Notes under the pieces: generated by a model
What the model saw: the letters and a program-made list of their open reading frames with translations, nothing else
Database searches by the model: none
Told to the model about the DNA's origin: nothing
Shown here: piece by piece, positions 8,120-17,348 of the stretch
How the letters are laid out: each line of letters begins with the position of its first letter
Position numbering within the stretch: position 1 is the stretch's first letter
Position numbers and translations under genes: made by a program
Assembly (NCBI GenBank): GCA_947460595.1
Contig: CANHGS010000013.1
Span: 1 to 64,000, forward strand
Direction of reading: 5' to 3'
From: Bacteroidota bacterium
Lineage (GTDB): Bacteria; Bacteroidota; Bacteroidia; Chitinophagales; Chitinophagaceae
Length of the DNA: 64,000 nt

Positions 8120-9412
8120 TTAGCCCGGGAATTCGTAACCAATATCCCTGCGGTAATACATGCCCTCAAAATGAATTTTTTCCAATACATTTTTGGATTT
8201 TTGAACCGCTTCCGTAAGACTGGTTCCATAGGAACTCACGGCCAAAACCCTTCCACCATTCGTTGCTAAGTTATCACTTGCAAATTTGGTGCCAGCATGA
8301 AAAACCAGTGTTTCTGCGCCTTTCTGGGCATTGAGTTCTGCCAATCCGGTAATGGGAATTCCTTTTTGGTAATCGCCCGGATAACCACCACTCACTGCCA
8401 TAACAGTGGCGCAGCATCTTGGATCAAAATTTATATTAACATCGGCCAGTGTACCATTGTCCATGGCGGCAAACAAACTCACCAAATCCGTATCCAGCAA
8501 GGGCATCACCACTTCTGTCTCTGGATCGCCCATGCGGCAATTGTATTCAATAACCCAGGGTTCACCACCCACATTCATCAGTCCAAAGAAGATAAAACCA
8601 TGATAAACTAGGTTTTCTTTGTCTAATCCAGCAACGGTTGGCTCAATAATTTTTTTGGTTACTTTTTCCATGAAAGCCTCATCCATAAAGGGAACTGGGC
8701 TTACACAACCCATGCCTCCGGTATTCAATCCGGTATCTCCCTCGCCAATTCTTTTATAGTCTTTGGCGTGGCCAATCATTTGGTAATCCTTACCATCGGT
8801 CAGGACAAAAACGCTGACCTCAATGCCGTGCAAAAACTCCTCCACCACTACTTTGCTACTGGCGGCGCCAAATTGTTGGTGAATAATCATTTCTTCAAAA
8901 CTGTCCAAAGCCTCCTGCGTAGTTTGGGCAATAATCACCCCTTTTCCAGCAGCCAGTCCGTCAGCTTTGAGCACAACGGGCAGGCTATGTGTAGCTATAT
9001 AAGCTTTACCCGCTTCATATTCTTCCTTGGTAAATTCCGCATAAGCGGCGGTGGGTATGCCCTGACGTTGCATGAATTTTTTGCTAAAAGCCTTGCTGCC
9101 TTCTAATTGTGCGGCTTGGGCAGATGGGGCCACTACCGTAATATGTTGCAATTCTTGGTGGTTTTGGAAAAAATCATAGACCCCGTTTACCAATGGGTCT
9201 TCTGGACCTACCACCAACATCCCAATCTTCTCTTCCAAACAAATGGTTCTGATAGCTTCAAAATCATTGACCCCTACGGGTATATTCTTTCCAAATTGGG
9301 CCGTTCCTGGATTACCCGGTGCAATCAATAATTGGTCACAATGGTGACTTTGACTCATTTTCCAAGCTAGTGCGTGTTCCCTTCCTCCGGATCCCAATAA
9401 TAATATGTTCAT
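8120..9412 (-). CDS. purD: Phosphoribosylamine-glycine ligase
   Basis: This is the ATP-grasp enzyme of purine synthesis that joins 5-phosphoribosylamine and glycine to give GAR. With the ATG at 9412 it has 430 residues, the family length. It opens with MNILLLGSGGREHALAWK, the typical PurD start. Further on are LKADGLAAGKGV (nucleotide-binding lysine), the N-terminal-domain VVGPEDPLVNG, and YNCRMGDPETE (metal and substrate binding). A TTG seven codons upstream (9433) is less likely because the Rossmann strand begins right at the ATG. It stands alone and is transcribed away from the POT transporter gene. Confidence 0.96.
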   Translation of the reverse strand: MNILLLGSGGREHALAWKMSQSHHCDQLLIAPGNPGTAQFGKNIPVGVNDFEAIRTICLEEKIGMLVVGPEDPLVNGVYDFFQNHQELQHITVVAPSAQAAQLEGSKAFSKKFMQRQGIPTAAYAEFTKEEYEAGKAYIATHSLPVVLKADGLAAGKGVIIAQTTQEALDSFEEMIIHQQFGAASSKVVVEEFLHGIEVSVFVLTDGKDYQMIGHAKDYKRIGEGDTGLNTGGMGCVSPVPFMDEAFMEKVTKKIIEPTVAGLDKENLVYHGFIFFGLMNVGGEPWVIEYNCRMGDPETEVVMPLLDTDLVSLFAAMDNGTLADVNINFDPRCCATVMAVSGGYPGDYQKGIPITGLAELNAQKGAETLVFHAGTKFASDNLATNGGRVLAVSSYGTSLTEAVQKSKNVLEKIHFEGMYYRRDIGYEFPG

Positions 9413-9430
9413 AATGCTATTTTGCTTGCG

Positions 9431-9438
9431 CAAAAGTA
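9431..9438 (-). promoter_or_regulatory. purD -7 promoter box
   Basis: The minus strand has TACTTTTG, an exact TAnnTTTG match, 18 bases before the purD ATG. A TTG lies 14 bases further upstream, which is closer than the usual -33 spacing. Confidence 0.55.
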
Positions 9439-9537
9439 GATTTTTAACCGCTCAATTGTAGCTTTCAGAACCGGATATTGATTTAATCACTATTTTGGCC
9501 CACCCATTTGGGAAAATTGACAACGAAAACCAGCTGT

Positions 9538-11034
9538 ATGACTCAGGAAAACCTACAAAAAGGGCATCCCAAAGGATTGTATGTATTGTTTGCAACCGAA
9601 ATGTGGGAACGTTTCAACTATTATGGCATGCGTGCCATTTTGGTTCTCTTTATGACCAAGGCCTTACTATTTGACAAGGTCTTTGCCTCTAACCTTTATG
9701 GTAGTTACACTTCTTTGATTTACTTGACACCCTTGATTGGTGGCTATATTGCTGACCGCTATTGGGGCAATCGCCGAAGCATTATTGTGGGTGGGATTGT
9801 GATGGCCATTGGAGAATTCATCCTGTTTTTCTGTGGATCTCTCTATGCTACATCCCCGGATACGGCATTACTATTATTTTTCTCAGGTTTAGGATTCATG
9901 ATTGCGGGGAATGGTTTTTTCAAACCCAATATCTCTTCCATGGTAGGTCAATTATATACCAAGGGAGACAAAAGAATTGATTCGGCCTATACTATATTTT
10001 ATATGGGAATCAATACTGGTGGTGCTTTGGGGCCTTTTGTATGTGGCTTTTTTGGAGACACCGGTAATCCTGCAGATTTTAAATGGGCTTTCTTGGCGGG
10101 TGGAATTGGTATGATCATTAGTGTATTAACGCTTCATTTTTTGAATAATAAATACGTAGTAGATCCGGATAAAAAAATCATTGGGCTAACGCCCGATGGT
10201 GCGCCAAAGAAATTCCTAAACCCTGTTGTGATGGTGGTTGGTATGGCGTTGCTATCCCTTACTACTATTGGGCTTTTGTATATTGATGCTAAAGTGGTCA
10301 ACTACTTATTTTATTTTTTAATTGGCTGCATTATCTTGATTGCAGTGATTATTTATTCTGACAAAGCCCTCACCAGCACTGAAAAAACAAGGGTTTCTGT
10401 TATTTTTACGGTCAGCTTTTTTGTGATCTTTTTCTGGTCTGCTTTTGAACAAGCGGGAGCATCTTTGACCTTTTTTGCAGAAGAGCAAACCCAGCGTGAT
10501 TTGGGTTTCTTTAATGTTCCAGCCAGTTTTTTCCAATCATTAAATAGTTTATTTGTAGTTGGATTAGCGCCCTTATTTGCCTGGCTATGGGTAAAATTGG
10601 GTAAACACGAACCCGCTTCACCTTATAAAATGGCCATTGGTTTATTCTTATTGGCCTTGGGTTATCTCTGGATTGCATTTGGGGTAAAAGACGTACAAGC
10701 CAATGTAAAAGTGAGCATGATCTGGCTTATTGGAATGTATATGATGCATAGCATGGGAGAGCTTTGTTTATCACCCATTGGACTCAGTCTGGTGAACAAA
10801 TTAGCCCCTATTAAATTTGCCTCTTTACTCATGGCAGTATGGTTTACGGCCAATGCTTTTGCCAACAAATTAGCAGGGGTCTTGAGTGGCTATTATCCTG
10901 ATGGAAAAACCACTTCCTTTCTGGGTTATCAAATTGCCAATCTTTATGATTTTTTTATGCTCTTTTTGGGCATGGCCGGGGTAGCATCACTAGTGCTCTT
11001 CTTCCTCTCTAGCAAATTAAAAAAAATGATGTAA
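9538..11034 (+). CDS. POT-family proton-coupled peptide transporter
   Basis: With the ATG at 9538 the protein has 498 residues and about 12-14 membrane helices. The first helix carries EMWERFNYYGMRAI, the E-x-x-E-R motif that couples proton and peptide movement in the POT/PTR2 family. A later helix has FYMGINTGGALGPF, another family signature. The protein imports di- and tripeptides across the inner membrane. A TTG start at 9508 would add ten residues without benefit. A strong terminator separates it from the OPT transporter gene that follows, so the two peptide importers are neighbours but not one transcript. Confidence 0.93.
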   Translation: MTQENLQKGHPKGLYVLFATEMWERFNYYGMRAILVLFMTKALLFDKVFASNLYGSYTSLIYLTPLIGGYIADRYWGNRRSIIVGGIVMAIGEFILFFCGSLYATSPDTALLLFFSGLGFMIAGNGFFKPNISSMVGQLYTKGDKRIDSAYTIFYMGINTGGALGPFVCGFFGDTGNPADFKWAFLAGGIGMIISVLTLHFLNNKYVVDPDKKIIGLTPDGAPKKFLNPVVMVVGMALLSLTTIGLLYIDAKVVNYLFYFLIGCIILIAVIIYSDKALTSTEKTRVSVIFTVSFFVIFFWSAFEQAGASLTFFAEEQTQRDLGFFNVPASFFQSLNSLFVVGLAPLFAWLWVKLGKHEPASPYKMAIGLFLLALGYLWIAFGVKDVQANVKVSMIWLIGMYMMHSMGELCLSPIGLSLVNKLAPIKFASLLMAVWFTANAFANKLAGVLSGYYPDGKTTSFLGYQIANLYDFFMLFLGMAGVASLVLFFLSSKLKKMM

Positions 11035-11037
11035 TTG

Positions 11038-11066
11038 AAAAGGCGGTGTTCATCACCGCCTTTTTT
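11038..11066 (+). terminator. Rho-independent terminator of the POT gene
   Basis: The stem AAAAGGCGGTG / CACCGCCTTTT encloses a 5-base loop and continues into a T run ending at 11066. It begins four bases after the stop codon. Confidence 0.93.
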
Positions 11067-11091
11067 ATGCCGTATATTTATACCTGAATAA

Positions 11092-13146
11092 ATGCATGCT
11101 ATGTCAGAAGTGAAAAAACAATTTAAACCATTTGTGGCCCCTGAAACACAGATGAAGGAGCTCACCGTTAAGTCAATATTAATGGGTAGTTTATTTGGTG
11201 TCATCTTTGGTGCTGCCACCGTGTACCTAGCGCTGAAAGCGGGTTTGACCGTATCGGCCTCCATACCCATTGCGGTGATTGCCATTACCCTAGGAAGGAA
11301 ATTTTTGAAGACCACCATTCTTGAAAACAATATTATACAAACCACGGGTTCTGCGGGTGAAAGCATTGCCGCCGGTGTGGCATTTACCCTTCCGGGATTT
11401 TTGTTTTTATCATCGCCCGATAGCGCGGAATATTTTAATTACCTCACCATTTTAATCTTAGCCATTGTAGGTGGATTACTTGGAACCTTACTCATGGTGC
11501 CTTTGAGAAAAGCCTTGATTGTAAACGAACACGATAACCTACCATATCCAGAAGGCACTGCCTGCGGCGATGTATTAAAAGCAGGAGAGAAGGGGGGAGA
11601 TTTTGCCAAGACCGCATTCTGGGGATTGGGTGTGGCATTTGTGTATGCCATTTTGCAAAAAGTATTGCACGTCATTGCTGAGACGCCTTATTGGGCAACC
11701 AAACAAACCAATAAATTTTTTCCATCGGCCAAACTAAGTGGTGAGATCACGCCTGAGTACCTGGGGGTGGGTTATATTATTGGACCAAAGATTGGCGGCG
11801 TATTGGTAGCAGGAGGTGTATTGAGTTGGTTGGTATTTATCCCATTGATGTCTTCACTAGTTCCGCCTGATGTAATTGCTACACAACTAGTAAAACTGGG
11901 CTATCTAGCCGATATTACAAAAGTTGGTGGCAAGGGTAATTGGGATCCCATTGCGCATCAGTTTGCAGATTATTCCGCAGCGGTTTATTATGCATTTATT
12001 AGACAGATTGGTGCGGGCACGGTGGCTGCGGGTGGTATAATAACGTTAATCAAAACCATTCCTACTATTGTTAAATCTGTGAAGGGGAGTGTAGCTTCTT
12101 TAAAAGCAGAAAAAGCAGATGGCGCCGCTTCAGTTTTGCGCACAGACAAAGACCTAAGTTTAAAATGGGTGGGTTGGGGAAGCCTGGGTTTGATTGCCCT
12201 AATCACCGTACTGCCCCAAGTGCCAGGAGATAGCATTGTTCAAAAATTATTGATAGGCGTATTGGTAATAATTTTTGGCGCTTTATTTGTAACCGTTTCT
12301 TCTAGAATAGTGGGCCTAATTGGTTCTTCCAATAATCCCATCAGTGGTATGACCATTGCAACAGTCATGGGTACTAGTTTAATTTTCTTGAGTGTGGGTT
12401 GGACGGGTCAGTCTTATGAACCACTGGTGCTAGTTGTTGGAGGTATGATCTGCATTGCAGCAGCAAATGCCGGCGCCACTTCTCAGGATTTGAAAAGCGG
12501 TTATATTGTAGGAGCCACGCCACGCAACCAACAGATAGCTTTATTTGTAGGTGCTATTGTCTCTTCTATTGTCATTGGTTTAACCGTTAAATTCTTGGAC
12601 AAGCCTTCTTCAGAAATGTTGAGCCAAGGTATACATCATGCCATTGGAACAGAAAAATATCCAGCCCCACAAGCTACGCTCATGGCTACTTTAATCAAAG
12701 GAATCCTTTCTCAGAATTTGGATTGGCAATACGTGTTTGCAGGGGTGTTCTTGGCAATCACTATGGAGCTCTGTGGTATCAAGTCATTGAGTTTTGCAGT
12801 TGGTGCTTATCTGCCATTGGCTACCACTTTGCCCATCTTTATTGGCGGGGCTATTAGGGGAATTGTAGAAATGAAACAAGCCAAAGCGGGTGAGTCTAAA
12901 TCTGCAGAAGAGGAGGAATTAGGTAAGGGTAATTTGTTTGCAACCGGACTAGTGGCAGGAGGTGCAGTAGCCGGGGTTGTCATTGCCTTTGTAGCGGGAT
13001 CTGAAGGCGGAGAAAAATTTCTAAACGCCGTAAGCCTAGAAACTAGTATTAGCAACGCATTAACGCATGGTGGCTATTTTGTATTGGGCACCCTTATGTT
13101 TGCGGCCATGGGTGCCATTTTGTACAAAGTGGCACAGAAAAAATAA
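11092..13146 (+). CDS. OPT-family oligopeptide transporter
   Basis: The protein has 684 residues (681 if the in-frame ATG at 11101 is used) and about 15 hydrophobic segments. The family features seen are the N-terminal SLFGVIFGAATVYLALKAGL helix and the loop LIVNEHDNLPYPEGTACGDVL, with the YPEGTAC element typical of bacterial OPT proteins. Later glycine-rich segments (SSNNPISGMT; AANAGATSQDLKSG) also match. The substrate is probably peptides or a peptide-like metal chelate. It sits after the POT transporter and has its own terminator. Confidence 0.9.
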   Translation: MHAMSEVKKQFKPFVAPETQMKELTVKSILMGSLFGVIFGAATVYLALKAGLTVSASIPIAVIAITLGRKFLKTTILENNIIQTTGSAGESIAAGVAFTLPGFLFLSSPDSAEYFNYLTILILAIVGGLLGTLLMVPLRKALIVNEHDNLPYPEGTACGDVLKAGEKGGDFAKTAFWGLGVAFVYAILQKVLHVIAETPYWATKQTNKFFPSAKLSGEITPEYLGVGYIIGPKIGGVLVAGGVLSWLVFIPLMSSLVPPDVIATQLVKLGYLADITKVGGKGNWDPIAHQFADYSAAVYYAFIRQIGAGTVAAGGIITLIKTIPTIVKSVKGSVASLKAEKADGAASVLRTDKDLSLKWVGWGSLGLIALITVLPQVPGDSIVQKLLIGVLVIIFGALFVTVSSRIVGLIGSSNNPISGMTIATVMGTSLIFLSVGWTGQSYEPLVLVVGGMICIAAANAGATSQDLKSGYIVGATPRNQQIALFVGAIVSSIVIGLTVKFLDKPSSEMLSQGIHHAIGTEKYPAPQATLMATLIKGILSQNLDWQYVFAGVFLAITMELCGIKSLSFAVGAYLPLATTLPIFIGGAIRGIVEMKQAKAGESKSAEEEELGKGNLFATGLVAGGAVAGVVIAFVAGSEGGEKFLNAVSLETSISNALTHGGYFVLGTLMFAAMGAILYKVAQKK

Positions 13147-13172
13147 AAGTCTGTTAAGAATAGATTAAATAG

Positions 13173-13207
13173 AGTCCCGTAGCCAATAACTGCGGGATTT
13201 CTTTTTG
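13173..13207 (+). terminator. Terminator of the OPT gene
   Basis: A TCCCGTA / TGCGGGA stem (one G-T pair) with a loop of about ten bases is followed by TTTCTTTTTG. It lies 27 bases after the OPT stop. Confidence 0.7.
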
Positions 13208-13257
13208 ATTGGTTAAACCTTTAATAACAATTTTCATCCAAAAACAAAGCCAAATAC

Positions 13258-15246
13258 ATGAACCCAAAAAGGATGCTCAGGACTTTTGCCGTTGGTGCTG
13301 GATTTACCCTGCTTTTTGCTTTTACACAAGCACATCAGGAAAATAATAAGACCAAGATTAAAATGCCCTATAAAAAAGCAGGACTAACTTCGCGTCAGGC
13401 CGCTGCTCATTTATTGAGTAGGTTTAGTTTTGGTGCTAGGCCCGGAGAAGTAGACGCTGTAGCAGAAATGGGATTGGAAGCATGGTTAGAACAGCAACTA
13501 GATGGCGGATTAAATGATAGTGCTGCCAACGAGAGGCTGAAGACCATGAATACCCTTCAACTCAGTAATGAAACCATTGCCAATACCTATTTAACACCAG
13601 GACAGGTATTGCGGTTGGCTGTTAGAAATAAATTGGTAGTTAGGGATTCCGTAAAAGGTCAGGACAGACCGGAATATAGAGAACAAATCAGGCAATTAAT
13701 GGTGAGCCAAGGATTAAAGCCATTTGTAGAATTACAAACCCAATTGATTAACCAAAAAATCATTCGTGCTGCTTATGGGTCTAATCAATTACACGAAGTA
13801 TTAACTGACTTTTGGTTCAACCACTTTAATGTCTCACTCACTAAACCCCAGTGTCAACAGTTTATTTTGACTTTTGAACGTGATGCTATAAGACCCAATG
13901 TAACTGGTTCTTTCAAAGACATGTTGATAGCTACCGCCAAACACCCAGCTATGTTGGAATTTTTAGATAATGCTGCCAGTGTTTCTGACAATAATGCATT
14001 GGCAAAAAATCCAAGAAGAATTCAACAGCAGAATAATTTGAACAAAGCATTGGAAGCTCGCATGGCCGATACTTCTATGAAGAAAAATGTCATGGCCCAA
14101 CAAATAGTCAATGCCAAACGCGTACAAGGATTGAATGAAAACTATGCGCGCGAAGTCATGGAATTACATACCCTTGGTGTAGATGGTGGTTATACCCAAA
14201 AAGACGTAACAGAATTGGCTCGTGCTTTAACGGGATGGGCAGTAAAACCCTTGGCTGACGATGGTCCTGGAAAAAGGCTCTTGGATAAGGCCAATATTGA
14301 ACAAATGCAAAAACGTGGCTTTGTCATGGAAAATGATTTTATTTTCAGGGCAGATAAACACGATGAAGGGGAGAAGTGGATTTTAGGAAAAAGATTTGAT
14401 ACAAAAGGAGGGTATCAAGAAGGAATGGATGTGTTAGACATGTTGAGTAGGCAACAAGCAACCGCCAAATTTATCTCCAAAAAACTAGCAACCCGTTTTG
14501 TGAGTGACCAACCTTCAGAAGCCCTGGTACAGAAAATGGCAGATTGTTTTCTAAAGACCCAAGGTAATATCAAGCAAGTTTTGGTTGCTATGGTTGAAAG
14601 TGTAGAGTTCTGGCAAACAGACGCATTGCGTGAAAAAATCAAGTCTCCTTTTGAATTAGTAATTAGTGCTGTTAGGTCTACTAATGCAGACTTGAAACAA
14701 CCCTTTCAGGTATTTAACTGGTGCAGCAGAATGGGACAAAGATTTTACTTTTATCAAGCCCCTACTGGTTTTCCTGACAAAGCCAGTTTTTGGATCAATA
14801 CAGGTTCATTGTTAAATAGAATGAATTTTGGTTTGGCATTTGCAACGGGTAAAATTCCAGGAATCAATATAAACCTATTGGCTTTGAATCAAAACCATGA
14901 GCCAGAAAGTGCGGAAGCGGCTTTGAAAACCTATAGTCAATTATTGTTGCCTGAAAGAAATCAGGAAGAAAATATTAAAAGACTAACTGCTATGTTGGCT
15001 GACCAATCTGTAGCGGATAAAATTGAAGCTGCCAGTGCCAAACACCCTGGAGAGCTTGCTATGGATGATGCAGATGCTATGAGCATGAACAGAAATTTGA
15101 ACAACAAGCGGCAGCAAAAAAATGACCGTAATTCCATGAGCCGAAAAGATAGACCCTTTACCATGGCCTATCAAAACGGCAATAATAACACGGTGTCACA
15201 AGTAGCAGGTGTAATTATAGGCTCACCTGAATTTCAAAGAAAATAA
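13258..15246 (+). CDS. Secreted DUF1800 family protein
   Basis: The protein has 662 residues with an N-terminal signal segment (about residues 8-25). The DUF1800 hallmarks are visible: LLSRFSFGARPGEVDAVAEMGLEAWLEQQL near residues 55-85, FWFNHFNVS (written DFWFNHFNVS), NYAREVMELHTLGVDGGYTQKDVTELARALTGW in the middle, and FVSDQPSEALVQKMADCF later. The biochemical role of this family is not settled. It is almost always paired with a DUF1501 gene, which follows here after nine bases, so the two surely act together, probably in the periplasm. Confidence 0.9.
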   Translation: MNPKRMLRTFAVGAGFTLLFAFTQAHQENNKTKIKMPYKKAGLTSRQAAAHLLSRFSFGARPGEVDAVAEMGLEAWLEQQLDGGLNDSAANERLKTMNTLQLSNETIANTYLTPGQVLRLAVRNKLVVRDSVKGQDRPEYREQIRQLMVSQGLKPFVELQTQLINQKIIRAAYGSNQLHEVLTDFWFNHFNVSLTKPQCQQFILTFERDAIRPNVTGSFKDMLIATAKHPAMLEFLDNAASVSDNNALAKNPRRIQQQNNLNKALEARMADTSMKKNVMAQQIVNAKRVQGLNENYAREVMELHTLGVDGGYTQKDVTELARALTGWAVKPLADDGPGKRLLDKANIEQMQKRGFVMENDFIFRADKHDEGEKWILGKRFDTKGGYQEGMDVLDMLSRQQATAKFISKKLATRFVSDQPSEALVQKMADCFLKTQGNIKQVLVAMVESVEFWQTDALREKIKSPFELVISAVRSTNADLKQPFQVFNWCSRMGQRFYFYQAPTGFPDKASFWINTGSLLNRMNFGLAFATGKIPGININLLALNQNHEPESAEAALKTYSQLLLPERNQEENIKRLTAMLADQSVADKIEAASAKHPGELAMDDADAMSMNRNLNNKRQQKNDRNSMSRKDRPFTMAYQNGNNNTVSQVAGVIIGSPEFQRK

Positions 15247-15255
15247 ACTGATTCT

Positions 15256-16515
15256 ATGATACATCGCAGAGCATTTATGAAATCTGGCGCACTAGCCCTT
15301 TTTGCAACCGGGTTTGGTGGACTTCCCAACTTTATAGCATCGGCCGCAAGCGGTCAAAAGATTTTGCAGCCTTATAAAAAAAATAAGGTCATGGTCTGTA
15401 TTTTTCAAAGAGGTGCCATGGATGGTTTAATGGCGGTGAGCCCTTTTGCTGATCCCAATTTAAAAATCTTACGTCCTGGTTTGTTTATGAGCCCCTTGGA
15501 AAAAGAGGGAGGCCTTTTTAATTTGGATGACCATTTTGGGTTACACCCAGCCATGGCTTCTTTGCAACCCTTTTTTGGAGAAAAACGCATGGCCATTGTG
15601 CATGGTGTGGGTAGCCCCAATACTACGCGTAGTCATTTTGACGCACAAGATTATATGGAAGCAGGAACCCCTTTTAATAAGGGCACAGCCAGCGGTTGGT
15701 TAAATCGTGTTGCTGGACTAATGGGTCATGACGCTACGCCATTTAGAGCCGTCAGTTTAACCAATGCTTTGCCGCGTAGTTTTTATGGTGACAATGAAGC
15801 ATTGGCCATCAGTAATTTGCAGGATTTTGCCATTCAAATGCGCAATAATCCCATGGCGGGCAAAACTGTTTCACAGTCTTTTGAAGACCTCTATGACCAG
15901 ACTTCTAGTAGCCTTTTAAATAAGACAGGTAAAGAGAGTTTTGACGCCATGAAAATGCTGAACGTGAACGAACTTAAAAATTATCAACCCGCCAAAGACG
16001 TGGTTTATCCGCAAACTGCCTTGGGTAATTCACTCAAACAAATTGCGGTATTAATTAAAATGCAAGTGGGTTTAGAATTGGCATTTGCGGAGTCTGGTGG
16101 TTGGGATACGCACGTAAATCAAGGAACCACCAATGGTGCTTTTGCTAGAAATTTAAAAGACTTTAGTGATTCCATTGCTGCATTCTGGAAAGACTTGAGC
16201 GCATATCAAGATGAAGTAACCGTGATGACCATGACAGAATTTGGTAGAACTGCCCACCAAAATGGAACCGGCGGTACCGATCATGGAAGGGCATCTTGCT
16301 TATTTGTATTGGGTAATGATGTTCAGGGCGGCAAAGTGTACCAAAATATAAAGTCTCTTGCCAAAGAAGACTTGGAAGACAAACGTGACCTACCCGTATC
16401 CACAGATTTCAGGGCTGTTTTTAGCAATGTGGCACAGTCTCATTTAAAACTGCAAAACAGCAAGGGCTTATTCCCAGATTGGAATGGCAAACCCCTTGAT
16501 TTGATGCGCGGTTAA
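15256..16515 (+). CDS. DUF1501 family protein with Tat signal
   Basis: The protein has 419 residues and begins with a twin-arginine type signal, HRRAFMKSGALALFATGFGG, which suggests export of a folded protein. The body has DUF1501 features: a metal-site-like segment SGGWDTHVNQG, MTEFGRT, and NGTGGTDHGRAS, all His/Asp-rich as in the alkaline-phosphatase/sulfatase superfamily to which this family is related. It is cotranscribed with the DUF1800 gene. The substrate is unknown. It is often annotated as a twin-arginine translocation pathway signal protein. Confidence 0.9.
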   Translation: MIHRRAFMKSGALALFATGFGGLPNFIASAASGQKILQPYKKNKVMVCIFQRGAMDGLMAVSPFADPNLKILRPGLFMSPLEKEGGLFNLDDHFGLHPAMASLQPFFGEKRMAIVHGVGSPNTTRSHFDAQDYMEAGTPFNKGTASGWLNRVAGLMGHDATPFRAVSLTNALPRSFYGDNEALAISNLQDFAIQMRNNPMAGKTVSQSFEDLYDQTSSSLLNKTGKESFDAMKMLNVNELKNYQPAKDVVYPQTALGNSLKQIAVLIKMQVGLELAFAESGGWDTHVNQGTTNGAFARNLKDFSDSIAAFWKDLSAYQDEVTVMTMTEFGRTAHQNGTGGTDHGRASCLFVLGNDVQGGKVYQNIKSLAKEDLEDKRDLPVSTDFRAVFSNVAQSHLKLQNSKGLFPDWNGKPLDLMRG

Positions 16516-16535
16516 GCCAGTTGTTTTTGGCTCCC

Positions 16536-16543
16536 TATATTTG
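16536..16543 (+). promoter_or_regulatory. Candidate -7 box for terC
   Basis: TATATTTG is an exact TAnnTTTG match 13 bases before the terC ATG. No TTG is seen at the usual -33 distance, and the site begins 21 bases after the preceding stop. Confidence 0.45.
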
Positions 16544-16556
16544 CACAAATAGTTTT

Positions 16557-17348
16557 ATGGAGCATTTATTAACCGTTGAAAGTCTGATTAGTTTTTTGGT
16601 GTTGGTGGTTCTAGAAGTAGTTCTAGGAATTGACAATGTGATTTTTGTGTCTATTATCTTGAATAGACTACCTCAAAAAGATCACAAAAAAGGAAGGTTG
16701 GCTTGGATGGTGACCGGTATTATTATGCGTTCCATTTTATTATTTGGTCTTAGTTGGTTAATCTCCCAAAAGGGCAAGCCCTTGTTTACCATCATGAACA
16801 AACCCTTTGACATTGCCAGTCTGGTGATGATTGCAGGGGGAATTTTCCTCATTTATAAAACGGTGAAAGAAATTCACCACAAACTAGAAGGAGATGCTGA
16901 CCTTGAAGCCGGCATTAGCACCAAGCCACTTAGTTTTGGTAATGCAGTTTTTCAAATCATATTGATTGATATGGTCTTTAGTTTTGATAGTATTATCACT
17001 GCTGGGGGTACCGCTAAATACGTTGAAGTGATGATTGCAGCCGTGGTCATTGCCATGATTGTGATGTTTCTATTCAGCCCATTTATCTCCGCTTTTATCC
17101 ACAAACATCCTACCTTAAAAATGTTGGCACTTTCATTCCTAGTAATGATTGGTCTGGTCTTATTGGTAGAAGGTTGGGATAGCGAACGCGCACACGACTT
17201 ACAGCTCAAAAACTATATCTACTTTGCTATGGCTTTTAGCTTTATTGTAGAGATCATGAACATGAAAGAGCGCGTAAAACGCAGGCCGGTGGAATTAAGG
17301 GATTCAAAAATCCCCGAGCCGCATGAGCCCGGGGATCAAGCAAAATAG
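16557..17348 (+). CDS. TerC-family membrane protein
   Basis: With the ATG at 16557 the protein has 263 residues and about seven membrane helices. It carries the TerC signature acidic helix LVVLEVVLGIDNVIFVSII and a second matching helix IDMVFSFDSIITAGG. These two inverted-repeat Asp-containing helices are thought to bind metal ions, and family members act in manganese export or in loading exported metalloproteins. A start at 16521 (TTG) would lie upstream of the -7 box and is unlikely. Its stop touches the acs stop, and its last ~15 codons carry the acs terminator on the other strand. Confidence 0.9.
   Translation: MEHLLTVESLISFLVLVVLEVVLGIDNVIFVSIILNRLPQKDHKKGRLAWMVTGIIMRSILLFGLSWLISQKGKPLFTIMNKPFDIASLVMIAGGIFLIYKTVKEIHHKLEGDADLEAGISTKPLSFGNAVFQIILIDMVFSFDSIITAGGTAKYVEVMIAAVVIAMIVMFLFSPFISAFIHKHPTLKMLALSFLVMIGLVLLVEGWDSERAHDLQLKNYIYFAMAFSFIVEIMNMKERVKRRPVELRDSKIPEPHEPGDQAK
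17305..17336 (-). terminator. acs terminator inside the terC coding end
   Basis: On the minus strand, ATCCCCG (17336-17330) pairs with CGGGGAT (17316-17310) around a GC-rich loop, and five T follow (17309-17305). It lies 13 bases past the acs stop. On the plus strand no T run follows, so it works for acs and not for terC, although it lies wholly inside the terC reading frame. Confidence 0.85.
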
